From contig NZ_NJER01000001.1 in the NCBI RefSeq assembly GCF_002753895.1, positions 1,426,910-1,490,909 on the forward strand: a stretch of 64,000 nucleotides of DNA. The letters run 5' to 3'. Source of the stretch: Halobacteriovorax sp. JY17 (GTDB lineage: Bacteria; Bdellovibrionota; Bacteriovoracia; Bacteriovoracales; Bacteriovoracaceae). The notes under the pieces are model-generated. The model ran no database searches. It was not told where the DNA came from and saw nothing but the letters and a program-made list of their open reading frames with translations. The translations under genes were made by a program, and so were the position numbers. Each line of letters opens with the position of its first letter. The stretch's first letter is position 1. This document shows, piece by piece, positions 8,272 to 16,612 of the stretch.

Positions 8272-9036
8272 CTATACTTCTTTTTTACAAGAAGAGAATA
8301 ATAATAAAGAAGCTGCCGATGCTGTGAAAACACTATAATCAAGAGGACCTTTAACTCCTCCAGTGAACGTCATGCTAAGAGCAAAGATTAATAGAAGTAC
8401 GAAACTAATAAGTGACGATTCTTTAAGTCTAAAGCCAATAATTAAAAATACTCCTAAAACAACTTCCAATCCTGTTGCCACATATCCCAAAGAGTTAGAA
8501 AGAAATTCAGGGGCCCAAGGATTAAGCATTGCTGTATATCCTAAAAAAGATTCCATATTTCCCCACGCAACACCAGGGGAACCTGCTTTTCCCCAAATAC
8601 CAAATCGGTCAGCGACAGCTGATAGAAAACTTGCAGCGAGAGCAAGCCTTAAAAATATTTTTGAATTCTTCTCTATTTTTGTACTCATAGTATCTCCGTA
8701 CTTTAAAAATTCTTGAAGGTCTTTTGGTATATCCATTGATTTAGTTGCGCTCACATTGCTACCACCGGTGTTACCCGTAGGGACAATACCTACAGCAGAA
8801 CCCACAATTCCCGCAGGAATACGAATAATCTGTCCACACGTATCTTTCCAGCTCTTCGTTCTTATAGCAATTCTAAGCATCCAATAATGACTAATGGTAT
8901 GGGCCATGACATCCATCTGACCTAAGATATGAGCTCTTTCTAAATGAGAAAAAGACTCCTCAAATCGGCTTAAGAAGAATAACTCTTTCCCCGATTTGAG
9001 TTCTCTATGAAACGCTTCTTTTAGTTTTTGATGCAT
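8272..9036 (-). CDS. DUF3703-DoxX-like fusion protein
   Basis: 254-residue two-part protein. Residues about 5-100 match the DUF3703 pattern (FSHLERAHILGQMDVMAHTISHYWMLRIAI, then IPAGIVGSAVGIVPTGNTGGSNVSA). Residues about 120-250 are a four-helix DoxX-like membrane domain (FLRLALAASFLSAVADRFGIWG, GLEVVLGVFLIIGFRLKESS, FALSMTFTGGVKGPLDYSVFTASA). DoxX-like proteins are linked to respiratory or thiol redox chemistry in other bacteria. An internal ATG (MSTKIEKNSK, about residue 116) lies just before the membrane domain and could give a separate product. It begins ATG at 9036 and converges on the small basic gene. Confidence 0.8.
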   Translation of the reverse strand: MHQKLKEAFHRELKSGKELFFLSRFEESFSHLERAHILGQMDVMAHTISHYWMLRIAIRTKSWKDTCGQIIRIPAGIVGSAVGIVPTGNTGGSNVSATKSMDIPKDLQEFLKYGDTMSTKIEKNSKIFLRLALAASFLSAVADRFGIWGKAGSPGVAWGNMESFLGYTAMLNPWAPEFLSNSLGYVATGLEVVLGVFLIIGFRLKESSLISFVLLLIFALSMTFTGGVKGPLDYSVFTASAASLLLFSSCKKEV

Positions 9037-9108
9037 AAAAACTCTCTAAACTTTATTAAAAGGTTAATTAAATCATACTAAAATGAAAGTCTTTATCAAA
9101 GTATTAAA

Positions 9109-9480
9109 TTAGTGAAGCCTGGATCCGTTTGGAACATTTTTATCAAGCTCAAAGAGAACAATGCCACCTTCTTTATCAGAGAACCCCATAACTAGAACTT
9201 CCGACATAATCTTTCCGACTTGTCTTGAAGGGAAGTTCACGACAGCTAAAACCTTCTTTCCCAATAGGTCTTCCTTCGCATAATGGACAGTTAACTGTGC
9301 TGATGATTTCTTTATGCCTATGCCCTCACCAAAATCAATTTTTAGAATATAACTTGGGTTCCTTGCTTCAGGAAAGTCTTTAACTTCTAAAACTTCCCCT
9401 ATCCGCATATCTACATTTAAAAAATAATCAAAAGCTATCTCTTTTTCTGCCGGCTGGCTAGGTTGAAAGTTTAAATGCAT
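9109..9480 (-). CDS. csaA: tRNA-binding-fold secretion chaperone CsaA
   Basis: CsaA-type protein with the OB-fold tRNA-binding domain, about 123 residues; in Bacillus it acts as an export-related chaperone. The family pattern is clear: FLNVDMRIGEVLEVKDFPEARNPSYILKIDFG, IKKSSAQLT, LLGKKVLAVVNFPSRQVGKIMSEVLVMGFSD. Two ATGs are available; AAGGG touches the first, whereas it is six bases from the ATG at 9480, so the latter is preferred. It diverges from a decayed DJ-1/PfpI-like gene. Confidence 0.93.
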   Translation of the reverse strand: MHLNFQPSQPAEKEIAFDYFLNVDMRIGEVLEVKDFPEARNPSYILKIDFGEGIGIKKSSAQLTVHYAKEDLLGKKVLAVVNFPSRQVGKIMSEVLVMGFSDKEGGIVLFELDKNVPNGSRLH

Positions 9481-9534
9481 GCTCATCCCTTTATCGTTCT
9501 CATTAAATATAAAAAAATATATTATGATAAGTAT

Positions 9535-9792
9535 ATGATAAAAAAAGTTTTAATTCCAATTCCTACAACAGATCTTGACCCTAGAGAATGTGCCATTCCT
9601 TGGAAAATCTTAACTGAAAAGAGAATTTGGAGTCTGATCTTTTAAAAAATCATATTCAGATTTTTTTGAGAAAGATAAACCTATCGAAGAGATCTGCCAT
9701 GGAGTTCACTGTTCGAGATAAAATTTCTCACCGCTCGTTGGCCGGGAGATACTCATCAATTTGCAGCTGGATTTCTAAAAATACTTCCTTAG
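9535..9792 (+). pseudogene. Decayed DJ-1/PfpI-like glutamine-amidotransferase-fold gene
   Basis: The first frame reads MIKKVLIPIPTTDLDPRECAIPWKILTEK, the typical start of a type-1 glutamine-amidotransferase-like (DJ-1/PfpI) protein, and stops after 36 codons. Another frame then gives FFEKDKPIEEICHGVH, including the nucleophile-elbow ICHG, and a third RWPGDTHQFAAGFLKILP as a plausible C-terminus before TAG at 9790. An intact relative would be about 220-230 codons, so most of the middle is deleted and frames are broken. The tail abuts the convergent FMN-reductase gene. Confidence 0.7.
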
Positions 9793-10304
9793 CTGATTGA
9801 AAGTATTTTTTTCGCTAGATTTTCGAGCACTTCTTTCAAGTCTTTATCTATTAGCCTATTCCCCATGAATTTTGAACGAATCGCATTCACTTGAAAGCAT
9901 TTATCTAAAGAAACTGACAGAGACATTGTCTTTAAAACTTCCAGCAACGAACTCATTGCATACTCACCACTCCCAGCAGAACAAACAAAGACAATAACTT
10001 TCTTCCCTGGAAGTCTTTCATCTGAAACGAGCCAATCAAGAGCATTCTTCAATACTCCCGGAACCCCATGTGCATACTCAGGAGTAACAATTAGCAGATA
10101 GCTTGCAGCACTAACCTTATCTTTAAAATCTATGACAACTTCTGGCTCATCGATATCGGGATTAAAATGTGGCAATAGATCAAGTGATTCATATATAGAT
10201 AACTCCACTAGATCATTCAATGCTTTTAGCAAAAGTCCATTAGATGAATTTCTTCTAACACTTCCATTTAATGCAACAACTTCAACTTGCTTAGTTGGGC
10301 CCAT
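9789..10304 (-). CDS. NAD(P)H-dependent FMN reductase
   Basis: Flavodoxin-like reductase of 171 residues. ALNGSVRRNSSNGLLLKAL is the FMN phosphate-binding loop after the first strand, and TPEYAHGVPGVLKNALDWL is the signature of the FMN_red family; FVCSAGSGEYAMSSLLEVLK completes the fold. GGAGAAGG upstream supports ATG 10304. It reduces free flavin or quinone/azo-type substrates; the true substrate is unknown. Confidence 0.9.
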   Translation of the reverse strand: MGPTKQVEVVALNGSVRRNSSNGLLLKALNDLVELSIYESLDLLPHFNPDIDEPEVVIDFKDKVSAASYLLIVTPEYAHGVPGVLKNALDWLVSDERLPGKKVIVFVCSAGSGEYAMSSLLEVLKTMSLSVSLDKCFQVNAIRSKFMGNRLIDKDLKEVLENLAKKILSIS

Positions 10305-10406
10305 GCTACCTTCTCCTTAATATTATTTATGATAACTCTCTAGCCTCCTTAAATCAAAGAATCACACAAGTACTACGCTGGTTATGAAAATAGGTCCCCT
10401 CTTTTT

Positions 10407-10532
10407 CTACTTAGGACTTCCACAAAAATCAGGATGAATCTTACAGGCTGCTCCAGCCCCTCCTCCTGCGTATGCAATTGCTCCGAAAAAAGTAAGAATT
10501 GCGATTAAAAATAACGTTATTTTCTTCTTCAT
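10407..10532 (-). CDS. 41-residue secreted peptide
   Basis: Short frame encoding 41 residues. Residues 1-22 form a classical signal peptide (three lysines, a hydrophobic core, AYA cleavage site), leaving a 19-residue mature peptide with GGGAGAA and two cysteines (Cys30 and Cys37) that could pair. AGGGG precedes the ATG. No homolog is recognised. It is flanked by intergenic DNA and stands alone on the minus strand. A toxin, pheromone or structural peptide role would be guesswork. Confidence 0.6.
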   Translation of the reverse strand: MKKKITLFLIAILTFFGAIAYAGGGAGAACKIHPDFCGSPK

Positions 10533-10642
10533 TTAAAACCCCTATTTATTAGATTTATCATCACTACAAAGTTACTATAAATGACCTGAATTAAAATATT
10601 AAACAATAAAGTATCAAAATATGACCTCAGAGTGAGCATTTT

Positions 10643-11386
10643 ATGAAAACAGAAATTATGAGAATCCAAAATGTCTTAAAATCTTCCCTAAGAGAAAAAG
10701 GTCTTCACTATAAAGATCTTTCAAAGGAAATGAATATTTCTCAAGCGACAGTCAAAAGACTCTTAAACAATGATGATGTATCCCTAAGTAAACTCATAGA
10801 ATTATGTCATAGTATAGGCCTAGATTTCTTCGAAGTAAGTGAAAGAGCATCTCACCAAAGAAGTAAGGTCTACCACTTCTCAAAACAGCAAGAGCTCTTT
10901 TTAGCAAAAGACTTAAAAAACTTTCGATATTTTCGTTTACTAGTTCTTAAAGAAAGTGTCTCAAATATTATTGAGAAGTTAGCAATAACAGAACAACAAA
11001 GTAATAAGATTTTAAAGACTCTTGAAAATCTTGAACTCATTGAAAGATGGCAATATGACAAAATAAAACTATTAGCGGACTTCCCTTTTAAGTGGATTCC
11101 AAATGGATCACTGCAGAAGAAATACTCTGGCCATATTTTAGAACGAGTTACGCAAGAAACAAAAGAGGCGCAACTCAATGATCTCAGTTCCGACTCAAAG
11201 AATAATTTGATTATTACTGAAATTCTTTTAGATGAAAACTCTCAGCAAGAGTTTAACAAAGAATTGAGAAAACTTGTCGAGCGCTATAAAGCAATTTCAA
11301 AAGTTGAACTTATCTCCAAATCAAAGCATGCAAGTATATTCTCAAGCTTCTTTCTTACTGGAAAGTTCTCCTGGTGGTCTTCGTGA
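10643..11386 (+). CDS. XRE-type helix-turn-helix regulator with C-terminal sensor-like region
   Basis: 247-residue DNA-binding protein. Residues 10-60 are a Cro/CI-type domain (LREKGLHYKDLSKEMNISQATVKRLLNNDDVSLSKLIELCHSIGL). The rest is helical and includes a second winged-helix-like stretch (IIEKLAITEQQSNKILKTLENLELIERW). This two-part layout resembles regulators common in Bdellovibrio-like bacteria. Targets and ligand are unknown. The 256 bp upstream contain the small secreted-peptide gene on the other strand, making it a candidate target. Confidence 0.8.
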   Translation: MKTEIMRIQNVLKSSLREKGLHYKDLSKEMNISQATVKRLLNNDDVSLSKLIELCHSIGLDFFEVSERASHQRSKVYHFSKQQELFLAKDLKNFRYFRLLVLKESVSNIIEKLAITEQQSNKILKTLENLELIERWQYDKIKLLADFPFKWIPNGSLQKKYSGHILERVTQETKEAQLNDLSSDSKNNLIITEILLDENSQQEFNKELRKLVERYKAISKVELISKSKHASIFSSFFLTGKFSWWSS

Positions 11387-11397
11387 ACTTTATACGA

Positions 11398-11700
11398 TCA
11401 ACTTCTCACATACTCAGAGATTATTGTTGTTGCCTCAACAGAACCCTCGAAGAACTCCGCCTTAATTGCGAGATATTTATCATTGGCAAAGAAAGAGCCC
11501 ATACTTTTCTTATCTTCAAAGAAGATGGCAAAAACGCGGTTAATTGGTCGCCCTTCTTCATTTTTCAATACTTCAGAAATTCTAAAATCATAACGAAAGC
11601 CTCCCCCATAATTCTCTAACAAAGGAGTCATTGCTTGGCGATAGAGATCGTACTGCTCGTCATTCTTCACTTGTAAACCAACTATCATCTCATAGCTCAT
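11398..11700 (-). CDS. DUF1330-like dimeric alpha/beta-barrel protein
   Basis: 100-residue protein with the DUF1330 pattern: a first strand (MIVGLQVKNDEQYDLYRQAMTPLL), YGGGFRYDF, then FAIFFEDKKSMGSFFANDKYLAIK. Proteins of this ferredoxin-like fold are small dimeric enzymes or binding proteins of mostly unknown role. It converges with the HTH gene, with 11 bp between the ends. Confidence 0.72.
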   Translation of the reverse strand: MSYEMIVGLQVKNDEQYDLYRQAMTPLLENYGGGFRYDFRISEVLKNEEGRPINRVFAIFFEDKKSMGSFFANDKYLAIKAEFFEGSVEATTIISEYVRS

Positions 11701-11733
11701 AAGTATTCCTATTCTTAAAAGTTATCAATGACT

Positions 11734-11928
11734 TTACTTTCCACAACACTTTTTAAATTTCTTCGTGCTTCCACATGAACAAGGATCATTACGACCAATT
11801 TTTGCGCTTGATCTTACAATTGGCCTCAACTGTTCATGATGATGATCATGCCCATGATTACAATTTGGACCGTGAACATGTCCCACTTCTTCCTTTGCTT
11901 CTTCTTTTTTAATTTCATTAGTCATCAT
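11734..11928 (-). CDS. SEC-C zinc-binding mini-protein with His-rich segment
   Basis: 64-residue protein. Residues about 17-35 are a metal-binding stretch ([18 protein letters not shown]) and residues 45-64 a SEC-C zinc motif, [20 protein letters not shown], with CxCx8CC spacing. SEC-C tails usually sit on SecA or other proteins and bind zinc; here the motif is free-standing. A metallochaperone or SecB/ribosome-contact role is only inference. Confidence 0.82.
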   Translation of the reverse strand: MMTNEIKKEEAKEEVGHVHGPNCNHGHDHHHEQLRPIVRSSAKIGRNDPCSCGSTKKFKKCCGK

Positions 11929-11997
11929 TAATCCTTAGCTATAAATAATAATCTTCGATTGAATGGTTTAAGATGAAGTGTTAAAGTAGAAAGCGCT

Positions 11998-13257
11998 ATG
12001 AACTACTACGCTATAGACTTTGGAACATCCAACTCACTTATTAACCATATCTCAGACTCTAATGAGATTACACCGATTCCAATGGAAGGGGATAGTAATT
12101 TTATCCTTAGATCCTTAATTTTTACAATGAGTCAAAGAGAGTGGTTCTTTGGTGAAGAAGCAATCGCTGAGTATACTGAAAATAATGGTGAAGGACGATT
12201 CTTTAGGTCCTTAAAGAAGTTTCTTGCTGACCCACACTTTAAGGGGACAGAGATCCACAATAAGAAGTACTCGATTGAAGCAATCATCGCTATATTTCTA
12301 CGAGAAATGAAAGAGCGCGCAGACCTTTTTACTGGTATGAAAGTTGAAAATGTTGTTATGGGTCGGCCTGCAAAATACTCACTATCTAAAGAAAACGATC
12401 AACTTGCTGAAGATAGAATGCGAAAGGCCTGTGAACTTGCAGGTTTTACTAATATTCATTTTTGTCCAGAACCTCTCGCCGCTGGACTAGATTTTGATAA
12501 AGATAATGTAGAAAAAAAGATTGTTCTAATTGCTGACTTTGGAGGAGGGACTTCTGACTTCACTCTAATGCAATTACATACGGGTCAATATACCCAAGAT
12601 GATATCCTAGGCCTTTCTGGAGTCTACAGAGCTGGAGACTCTCTTGATGGTGAGATGATGCGAAAGTTTATAGCGAAGCACTTTGGTGCGAAGTTTAGCT
12701 TTACACTCCCAATGGGAAATCAAACTCTAACATTCCCGAGAGCTCTTCTAAAGAAAATATGCTCTCCTGCCCTCATCACTCAGCTTCGAGAAAAAGAGAC
12801 ATGGGAATACTTAAAGACTATTCATCCATTTGCAAAGGATCAGGAAAATAAGCGCCACCTTGATCAACTCTTCTCCCTCGTTGACTACCAACTAGGCTAT
12901 ACGGTTTTTCAAGAAATAGAGAAATCAAAAATAACAATTTGCTCTAATGATATAGATCTTCATACCTTTCTTTTTTCCTATGGCGATATAGATGTCAAAG
13001 AGGAAATTCAGAAAGAAAAATACGTAGAGGCCATGGAACCAGTCGTTGAAGAAATTATCAATGCAATGATGGAAGTATTCACTCAATCAGGTCTCAACCC
13101 ATCTCAAGTTGATGAAGTTGTCCTTACGGGTGGAACAGCTCAATTCACTCAAATTCAAAATCGCTTGAAGGAAGTTTTTGGGAGTGAAAAACTTGTCGAA
13201 CATGACATTTACCAGTCAGTTGTTGGCGGATTATCTCAATACGCAACCCTTCTCTAA
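11998..13257 (+). CDS. Hsp70-like ATPase (YegD-type)
   Basis: Actin/Hsp70-fold ATPase of 419 residues. Phosphate-1 loop YYAIDFGTSNSLI, PEPLAAGLDF, phosphate-2 IADFGGGTSDFT and the adenosine motif VVLTGGTAQFTQIQNRL are in order. The protein ends soon after the ATPase domain, so it lacks the peptide-binding domain and lid of DnaK, like E. coli YegD. The ATG has no strong ribosome-binding site. Client or partner unknown. Confidence 0.9.
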   Translation: MNYYAIDFGTSNSLINHISDSNEITPIPMEGDSNFILRSLIFTMSQREWFFGEEAIAEYTENNGEGRFFRSLKKFLADPHFKGTEIHNKKYSIEAIIAIFLREMKERADLFTGMKVENVVMGRPAKYSLSKENDQLAEDRMRKACELAGFTNIHFCPEPLAAGLDFDKDNVEKKIVLIADFGGGTSDFTLMQLHTGQYTQDDILGLSGVYRAGDSLDGEMMRKFIAKHFGAKFSFTLPMGNQTLTFPRALLKKICSPALITQLREKETWEYLKTIHPFAKDQENKRHLDQLFSLVDYQLGYTVFQEIEKSKITICSNDIDLHTFLFSYGDIDVKEEIQKEKYVEAMEPVVEEIINAMMEVFTQSGLNPSQVDEVVLTGGTAQFTQIQNRLKEVFGSEKLVEHDIYQSVVGGLSQYATLL

Positions 13258-13275
13258 TTGTCTCCAAATACTACA

Positions 13276-13298
13276 AATTGTCTAATAAATAGACAATT
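13276..13298. other. Perfect 9-bp hairpin after the Hsp70-like gene
   Basis: AATTGTCTA (13276-13284) and TAGACAATT (13290-13298) are exact inverted repeats around a five-base loop. No T-tract follows, so it is a weak terminator at best, or an operator upstream of the next gene. Confidence 0.45.
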
Positions 13299-13361
13299 CT
13301 AAGATCTCACTTACCTAAGGGACGTTATATTTTGGCATATGAATTGCTATATATAGGAGTA

Positions 13362-14720
13362 ATGAAAATATTTATTCTACTCTATCTATTTAGTCTCTCA
13401 ACTTGGTCTGCTGATCTTAACCTCTTTCAAGAAGAGGGTTCTTTTAATGATGACTTCTCAAGAAGTATCCTCTCAGGTGATTTAAAAGCCGGCGAAAGAA
13501 TACATCTAAAAAATAAGAGTTTTGTTTATAAGGACGTTCTCGGGAGTGGAAATACAACTATAATTCTTAGAGTTCTCGACGAAGAAGTAAATAAAGAATT
13601 TGCTCTACGACTTCCACACGGAAATGAAGAGAAAAGATACACTATAAGTGATGGAAAGAGATTTATAAATCACACTTACAATGGCTATCAGGAGTTGATG
13701 GACTCAAAGCTCCCTATCCCAAGAATATATGACTACTATAAAGATTCATACTTATTAGTTGATCTAGTCGAGCACGATTTCAATCTAAAAACATTTCTTG
13801 CGAGAAATGAATTCATTGATGAGATTGAAAAAAAACGTATTGTTAATTCACTTCTAGATTTCTCAAGAAAGACTGCAATATACGAATCAATTGGAGATTT
13901 TCACTTAGAACAATTAGTCTACTCTATTGAAAAAAACAAGTGGTCTCTCTTAGATTGGAGTTCAGGTCATCAACTTGCAAGGCTTCCTTCTTCACAAATA
14001 ATTTTTAGAAGCGACTTATTTATGAGTAATAATGTTGCTCTAGATGAGAATGGGGAGGAAATCTTCAAAATCGAAAACGGTCAAAGAATAAATATACCTA
14101 GAGAAATCAGCGAATTTGAAAGAGAAATATTTCAATTAGTAAAAGAAGAGGTTGAAGCCCAAAGACTAGAACAAGCAGCAATTGATAAAGTTAAACTTGA
14201 TGACCTGAAAGTAAAATTAAGTGAATTATCAAGTCACACTGAAGTACTGAAAGTTTATAATGATTTGAGAACTACTCACATGGCCTCTTTTTTCACAATG
14301 CTCCAGAAAGACTTTATTGATAACCAACTTTCAAAATTTCCAGAAGGTATAATCAAACTACCAGAGCTTGAATTACTGCTAGAGCGCTTAGGAAAATTTA
14401 CTCCCTACTACTTCTCTATGTTTACTGAAAAAATATTAGGAAGTATTAATAACCTTGATACTTTCATGTACTTATACCAGAGAATAAATACAATTGGATT
14501 AGACGAAGAACTAGAAGATGATGTTGCGGGAGCAATCGCAAGAAATCTAGAACGGATACTATCTAATACGACAAATGACTCTGCATCGCTTAAAATTACC
14601 GAAAACCTCAAGAATGATTATGGACTCATTAATTATCGATCGCGAGAAATTCTCTCCAATGCGCAAAACTACCTTAAGCCGGCTAAAAGTTGTCGTCATT
14701 ATATTTCCAGCTTCTTTTAA
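13362..14720 (+). CDS. Secreted protein-kinase-like protein
   Basis: 452-residue protein with a signal peptide (residues 1-16) cleaved near WSA. What follows resembles a kinase fold: glycine loop VLGSGNT (59-64), EFALRLP at the VAVK-lysine position (79-85, with Arg83 instead of Lys), GDFHLEQ (178-184) like the catalytic GDxHxxN loop with Asp179 but Gln for Asn, and LLDWSSG (196-202) like the DFG motif with Asp198. Residues about 250-450 are helical and unrecognised. The ATG at 13362 has AGGAG three bases away and starts the signal peptide. Export of a kinase is unusual; it may be a degenerate kinase or act on another cell. Confidence 0.65.
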   Translation: MKIFILLYLFSLSTWSADLNLFQEEGSFNDDFSRSILSGDLKAGERIHLKNKSFVYKDVLGSGNTTIILRVLDEEVNKEFALRLPHGNEEKRYTISDGKRFINHTYNGYQELMDSKLPIPRIYDYYKDSYLLVDLVEHDFNLKTFLARNEFIDEIEKKRIVNSLLDFSRKTAIYESIGDFHLEQLVYSIEKNKWSLLDWSSGHQLARLPSSQIIFRSDLFMSNNVALDENGEEIFKIENGQRINIPREISEFEREIFQLVKEEVEAQRLEQAAIDKVKLDDLKVKLSELSSHTEVLKVYNDLRTTHMASFFTMLQKDFIDNQLSKFPEGIIKLPELELLLERLGKFTPYYFSMFTEKILGSINNLDTFMYLYQRINTIGLDEELEDDVAGAIARNLERILSNTTNDSASLKITENLKNDYGLINYRSREILSNAQNYLKPAKSCRHYISSFF

Positions 14721-14738
14721 TTCTCTAGGAGAAGTCTA

Positions 14739-15260
14739 ATGCCTATTGCGAAGTATTTTAAAAATTATCCTGATGCTTTAAAGAAGCAAATAGAAGACCT
14801 AATTTCAAGTGGCAATTTAAAGTCGTACCTTCTTAAGAAGTATCCTAATCAACATAGCATAAATTCAGACAAACAACTCTATGAGTACGTAAATGAATTG
14901 AAAGATTTGTACATGAAAAATGTTCCTCAACTTAGTAAGGTCATTTATCAAAAGCAGAGAGATATAATCAAAGATGCACTTGGAACCCATACCTTTGTCA
15001 GTCGCAATCATGGAGGAAAACTTAAGAGTAAACATGAGATTAGAATTGCTCAAAGTTTAAAAGATGCACCAAAAGAGATGCTTGAAATGCTAGTCGTCCA
15101 CGAACTCGCTCACTTCAAAGAAAAAGACCACAATAAGGCCTTTTATAAATTATGTATTCATATGCAACCAGATTATCATCAAGTTGAATTTGATCTACGC
15201 TTATATTTAACTCTGCTAGATCAAGGTGAAAATCTTTATGATGGATCATTTGTTAAATAA
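14739..15260 (+). CDS. YgjP-like zinc metallopeptidase
   Basis: 173-residue protein of the YgjP/DUF45 M48-like group. The HELAHFKEKDH segment gives the HExxH zinc site, followed by the family stretch AFYKLCIHMQPDYHQVEFDLRLYL, and the N-terminal half has LSKVIYQ and LKSKHEIRIA. No signal peptide, so cytoplasmic. AGGAG precedes the ATG. Substrate unknown. It lies 18 bp after the kinase-like gene, so co-transcription is likely. Confidence 0.9.
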   Translation: MPIAKYFKNYPDALKKQIEDLISSGNLKSYLLKKYPNQHSINSDKQLYEYVNELKDLYMKNVPQLSKVIYQKQRDIIKDALGTHTFVSRNHGGKLKSKHEIRIAQSLKDAPKEMLEMLVVHELAHFKEKDHNKAFYKLCIHMQPDYHQVEFDLRLYLTLLDQGENLYDGSFVK

Positions 15261-15329
15261 TTTAAATTGTTTCAGTATTTTAAGAGAAAAAACTTATTCA
15301 TTTTCTCCCAAACATTCCGAATAGCTTTC

Positions 15330-16532
15330 ATGTCAATGAGTAAAGAATCCTTTCATAAGCTTTTAAAGTTAGCCACGGCCAATGGGGTCAGTGATATTCA
15401 CCTTAGAGAGGGAGAAAATCCTTATTTTAGAATGAAGGGTGGTCTCAAAAAAATAAAAGGCGATATTCTAACGAAAGAAGATATGCTCACAATTTGTCAC
15501 ACAATAATTCAAGATAAGAATATATTAAAAAACTTAGAAACAATAAAAGAATATGATGGCTCCTATCAGCTTGGAACCATTTGTAGAGTTCGAATTAGTC
15601 TTCTAAAATTTCAAGGTCGAATAGCTATCATTATGAGAGTTATTAATATTAAAGTTCCGACTATGGCAGAGCTTGGACTTCCTCCTGCTCTTCAAGGTTT
15701 TGTTAACGCAAAACGTGGGCTCGTTCTAGTGACAGGTGTTACAGGATCAGGAAAGAGTTCGACTTTAGCTTCTATAATCCAAGAAATAAATAGAACAAGA
15801 GAAGAGCATATTTTAACAATTGAAGATCCAATTGAATTTATCTTCACATCTGAAAAATCGAGGATTACTCAAAGGGAACTTGGCGAAGACACTGATAGTT
15901 TTAAGGACGCTCTAAGAGGTGCTCTAAGACAAGATCCAGATATTATCGTTATTGGTGAACTTAGAGATGCTGAGACAATTCAAATTTCAATGAAGGCTGC
16001 AGAAACAGGTCATTTAGTCTTTGCGACTGTTCATACGACAAATGCCCCATCTACTATCAATAGAATTGTGTCCATGTTTCCACCTGAAGAGCAAGATAAT
16101 GTTAAACTTAGACTTTCTGAATGTCTCTTCGGTTCCATTAGCCAGCGTCTCCTTCCAACACTAGATGGTAAAGGAAGAATTTGTGCCCAAGAGATTATGG
16201 TAAACACAGTAGGTATTCAAGACTGCATTAGTGGAAAAGAAGACCTCTCAAAGATGTATATTACAATTGAAAAGTCCAAAGGAAAAATGCAGTCTTTTGA
16301 TCAGCATTTAACCCAGCTTTATAGGGCCAAGAGCATTACATTTGATGTTGCCAGTGGCGCTGCATCCTCTCCTACTAACTTTGAAAGAAATCTAGAGTTC
16401 GGAGACAATGAAAATGACAAAGAAGAGCAAGAAGAAAAGAAAGAAGAGTCTTCTTCAGCTGGAGATGATGACTCAACAGCTGAACATGAAGTAGAGGCTT
16501 CAAGTGGTGAGCTTTCTCTTGATCTTGCTTAG
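15330..16532 (+). CDS. pilT: Type IV pilus retraction ATPase PilT
   Basis: Hexameric ATPase that depolymerises type IV pili for twitching motility. Walker A GVTGSGKSS, the aspartate box TIEDPIEF, Walker B IIVIGELRDAETI and the His box HLVFATVHTTNAPSTINRI are all present; AIRNLIRE-type retraction motif is not obvious. The frame is open to a TTG at 15267, but MSMSKESFHKLL at 15330 matches family starts. The last 60 residues are a very acidic, serine-rich tail (EQEEKKEESSSAGDDD), absent from ordinary PilT. No other pilus genes are nearby. Confidence 0.93.
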   Translation: MSMSKESFHKLLKLATANGVSDIHLREGENPYFRMKGGLKKIKGDILTKEDMLTICHTIIQDKNILKNLETIKEYDGSYQLGTICRVRISLLKFQGRIAIIMRVINIKVPTMAELGLPPALQGFVNAKRGLVLVTGVTGSGKSSTLASIIQEINRTREEHILTIEDPIEFIFTSEKSRITQRELGEDTDSFKDALRGALRQDPDIIVIGELRDAETIQISMKAAETGHLVFATVHTTNAPSTINRIVSMFPPEEQDNVKLRLSECLFGSISQRLLPTLDGKGRICAQEIMVNTVGIQDCISGKEDLSKMYITIEKSKGKMQSFDQHLTQLYRAKSITFDVASGAASSPTNFERNLEFGDNENDKEEQEEKKEESSSAGDDDSTAEHEVEASSGELSLDLA

Positions 16533-16612
16533 TCAGTAGCTCCCATTTCTGTATATTCTGCTACTTACCACTTTTCTCTAAGCAATACTCAGGTTTATAC
16601 CGATAAACTAAA

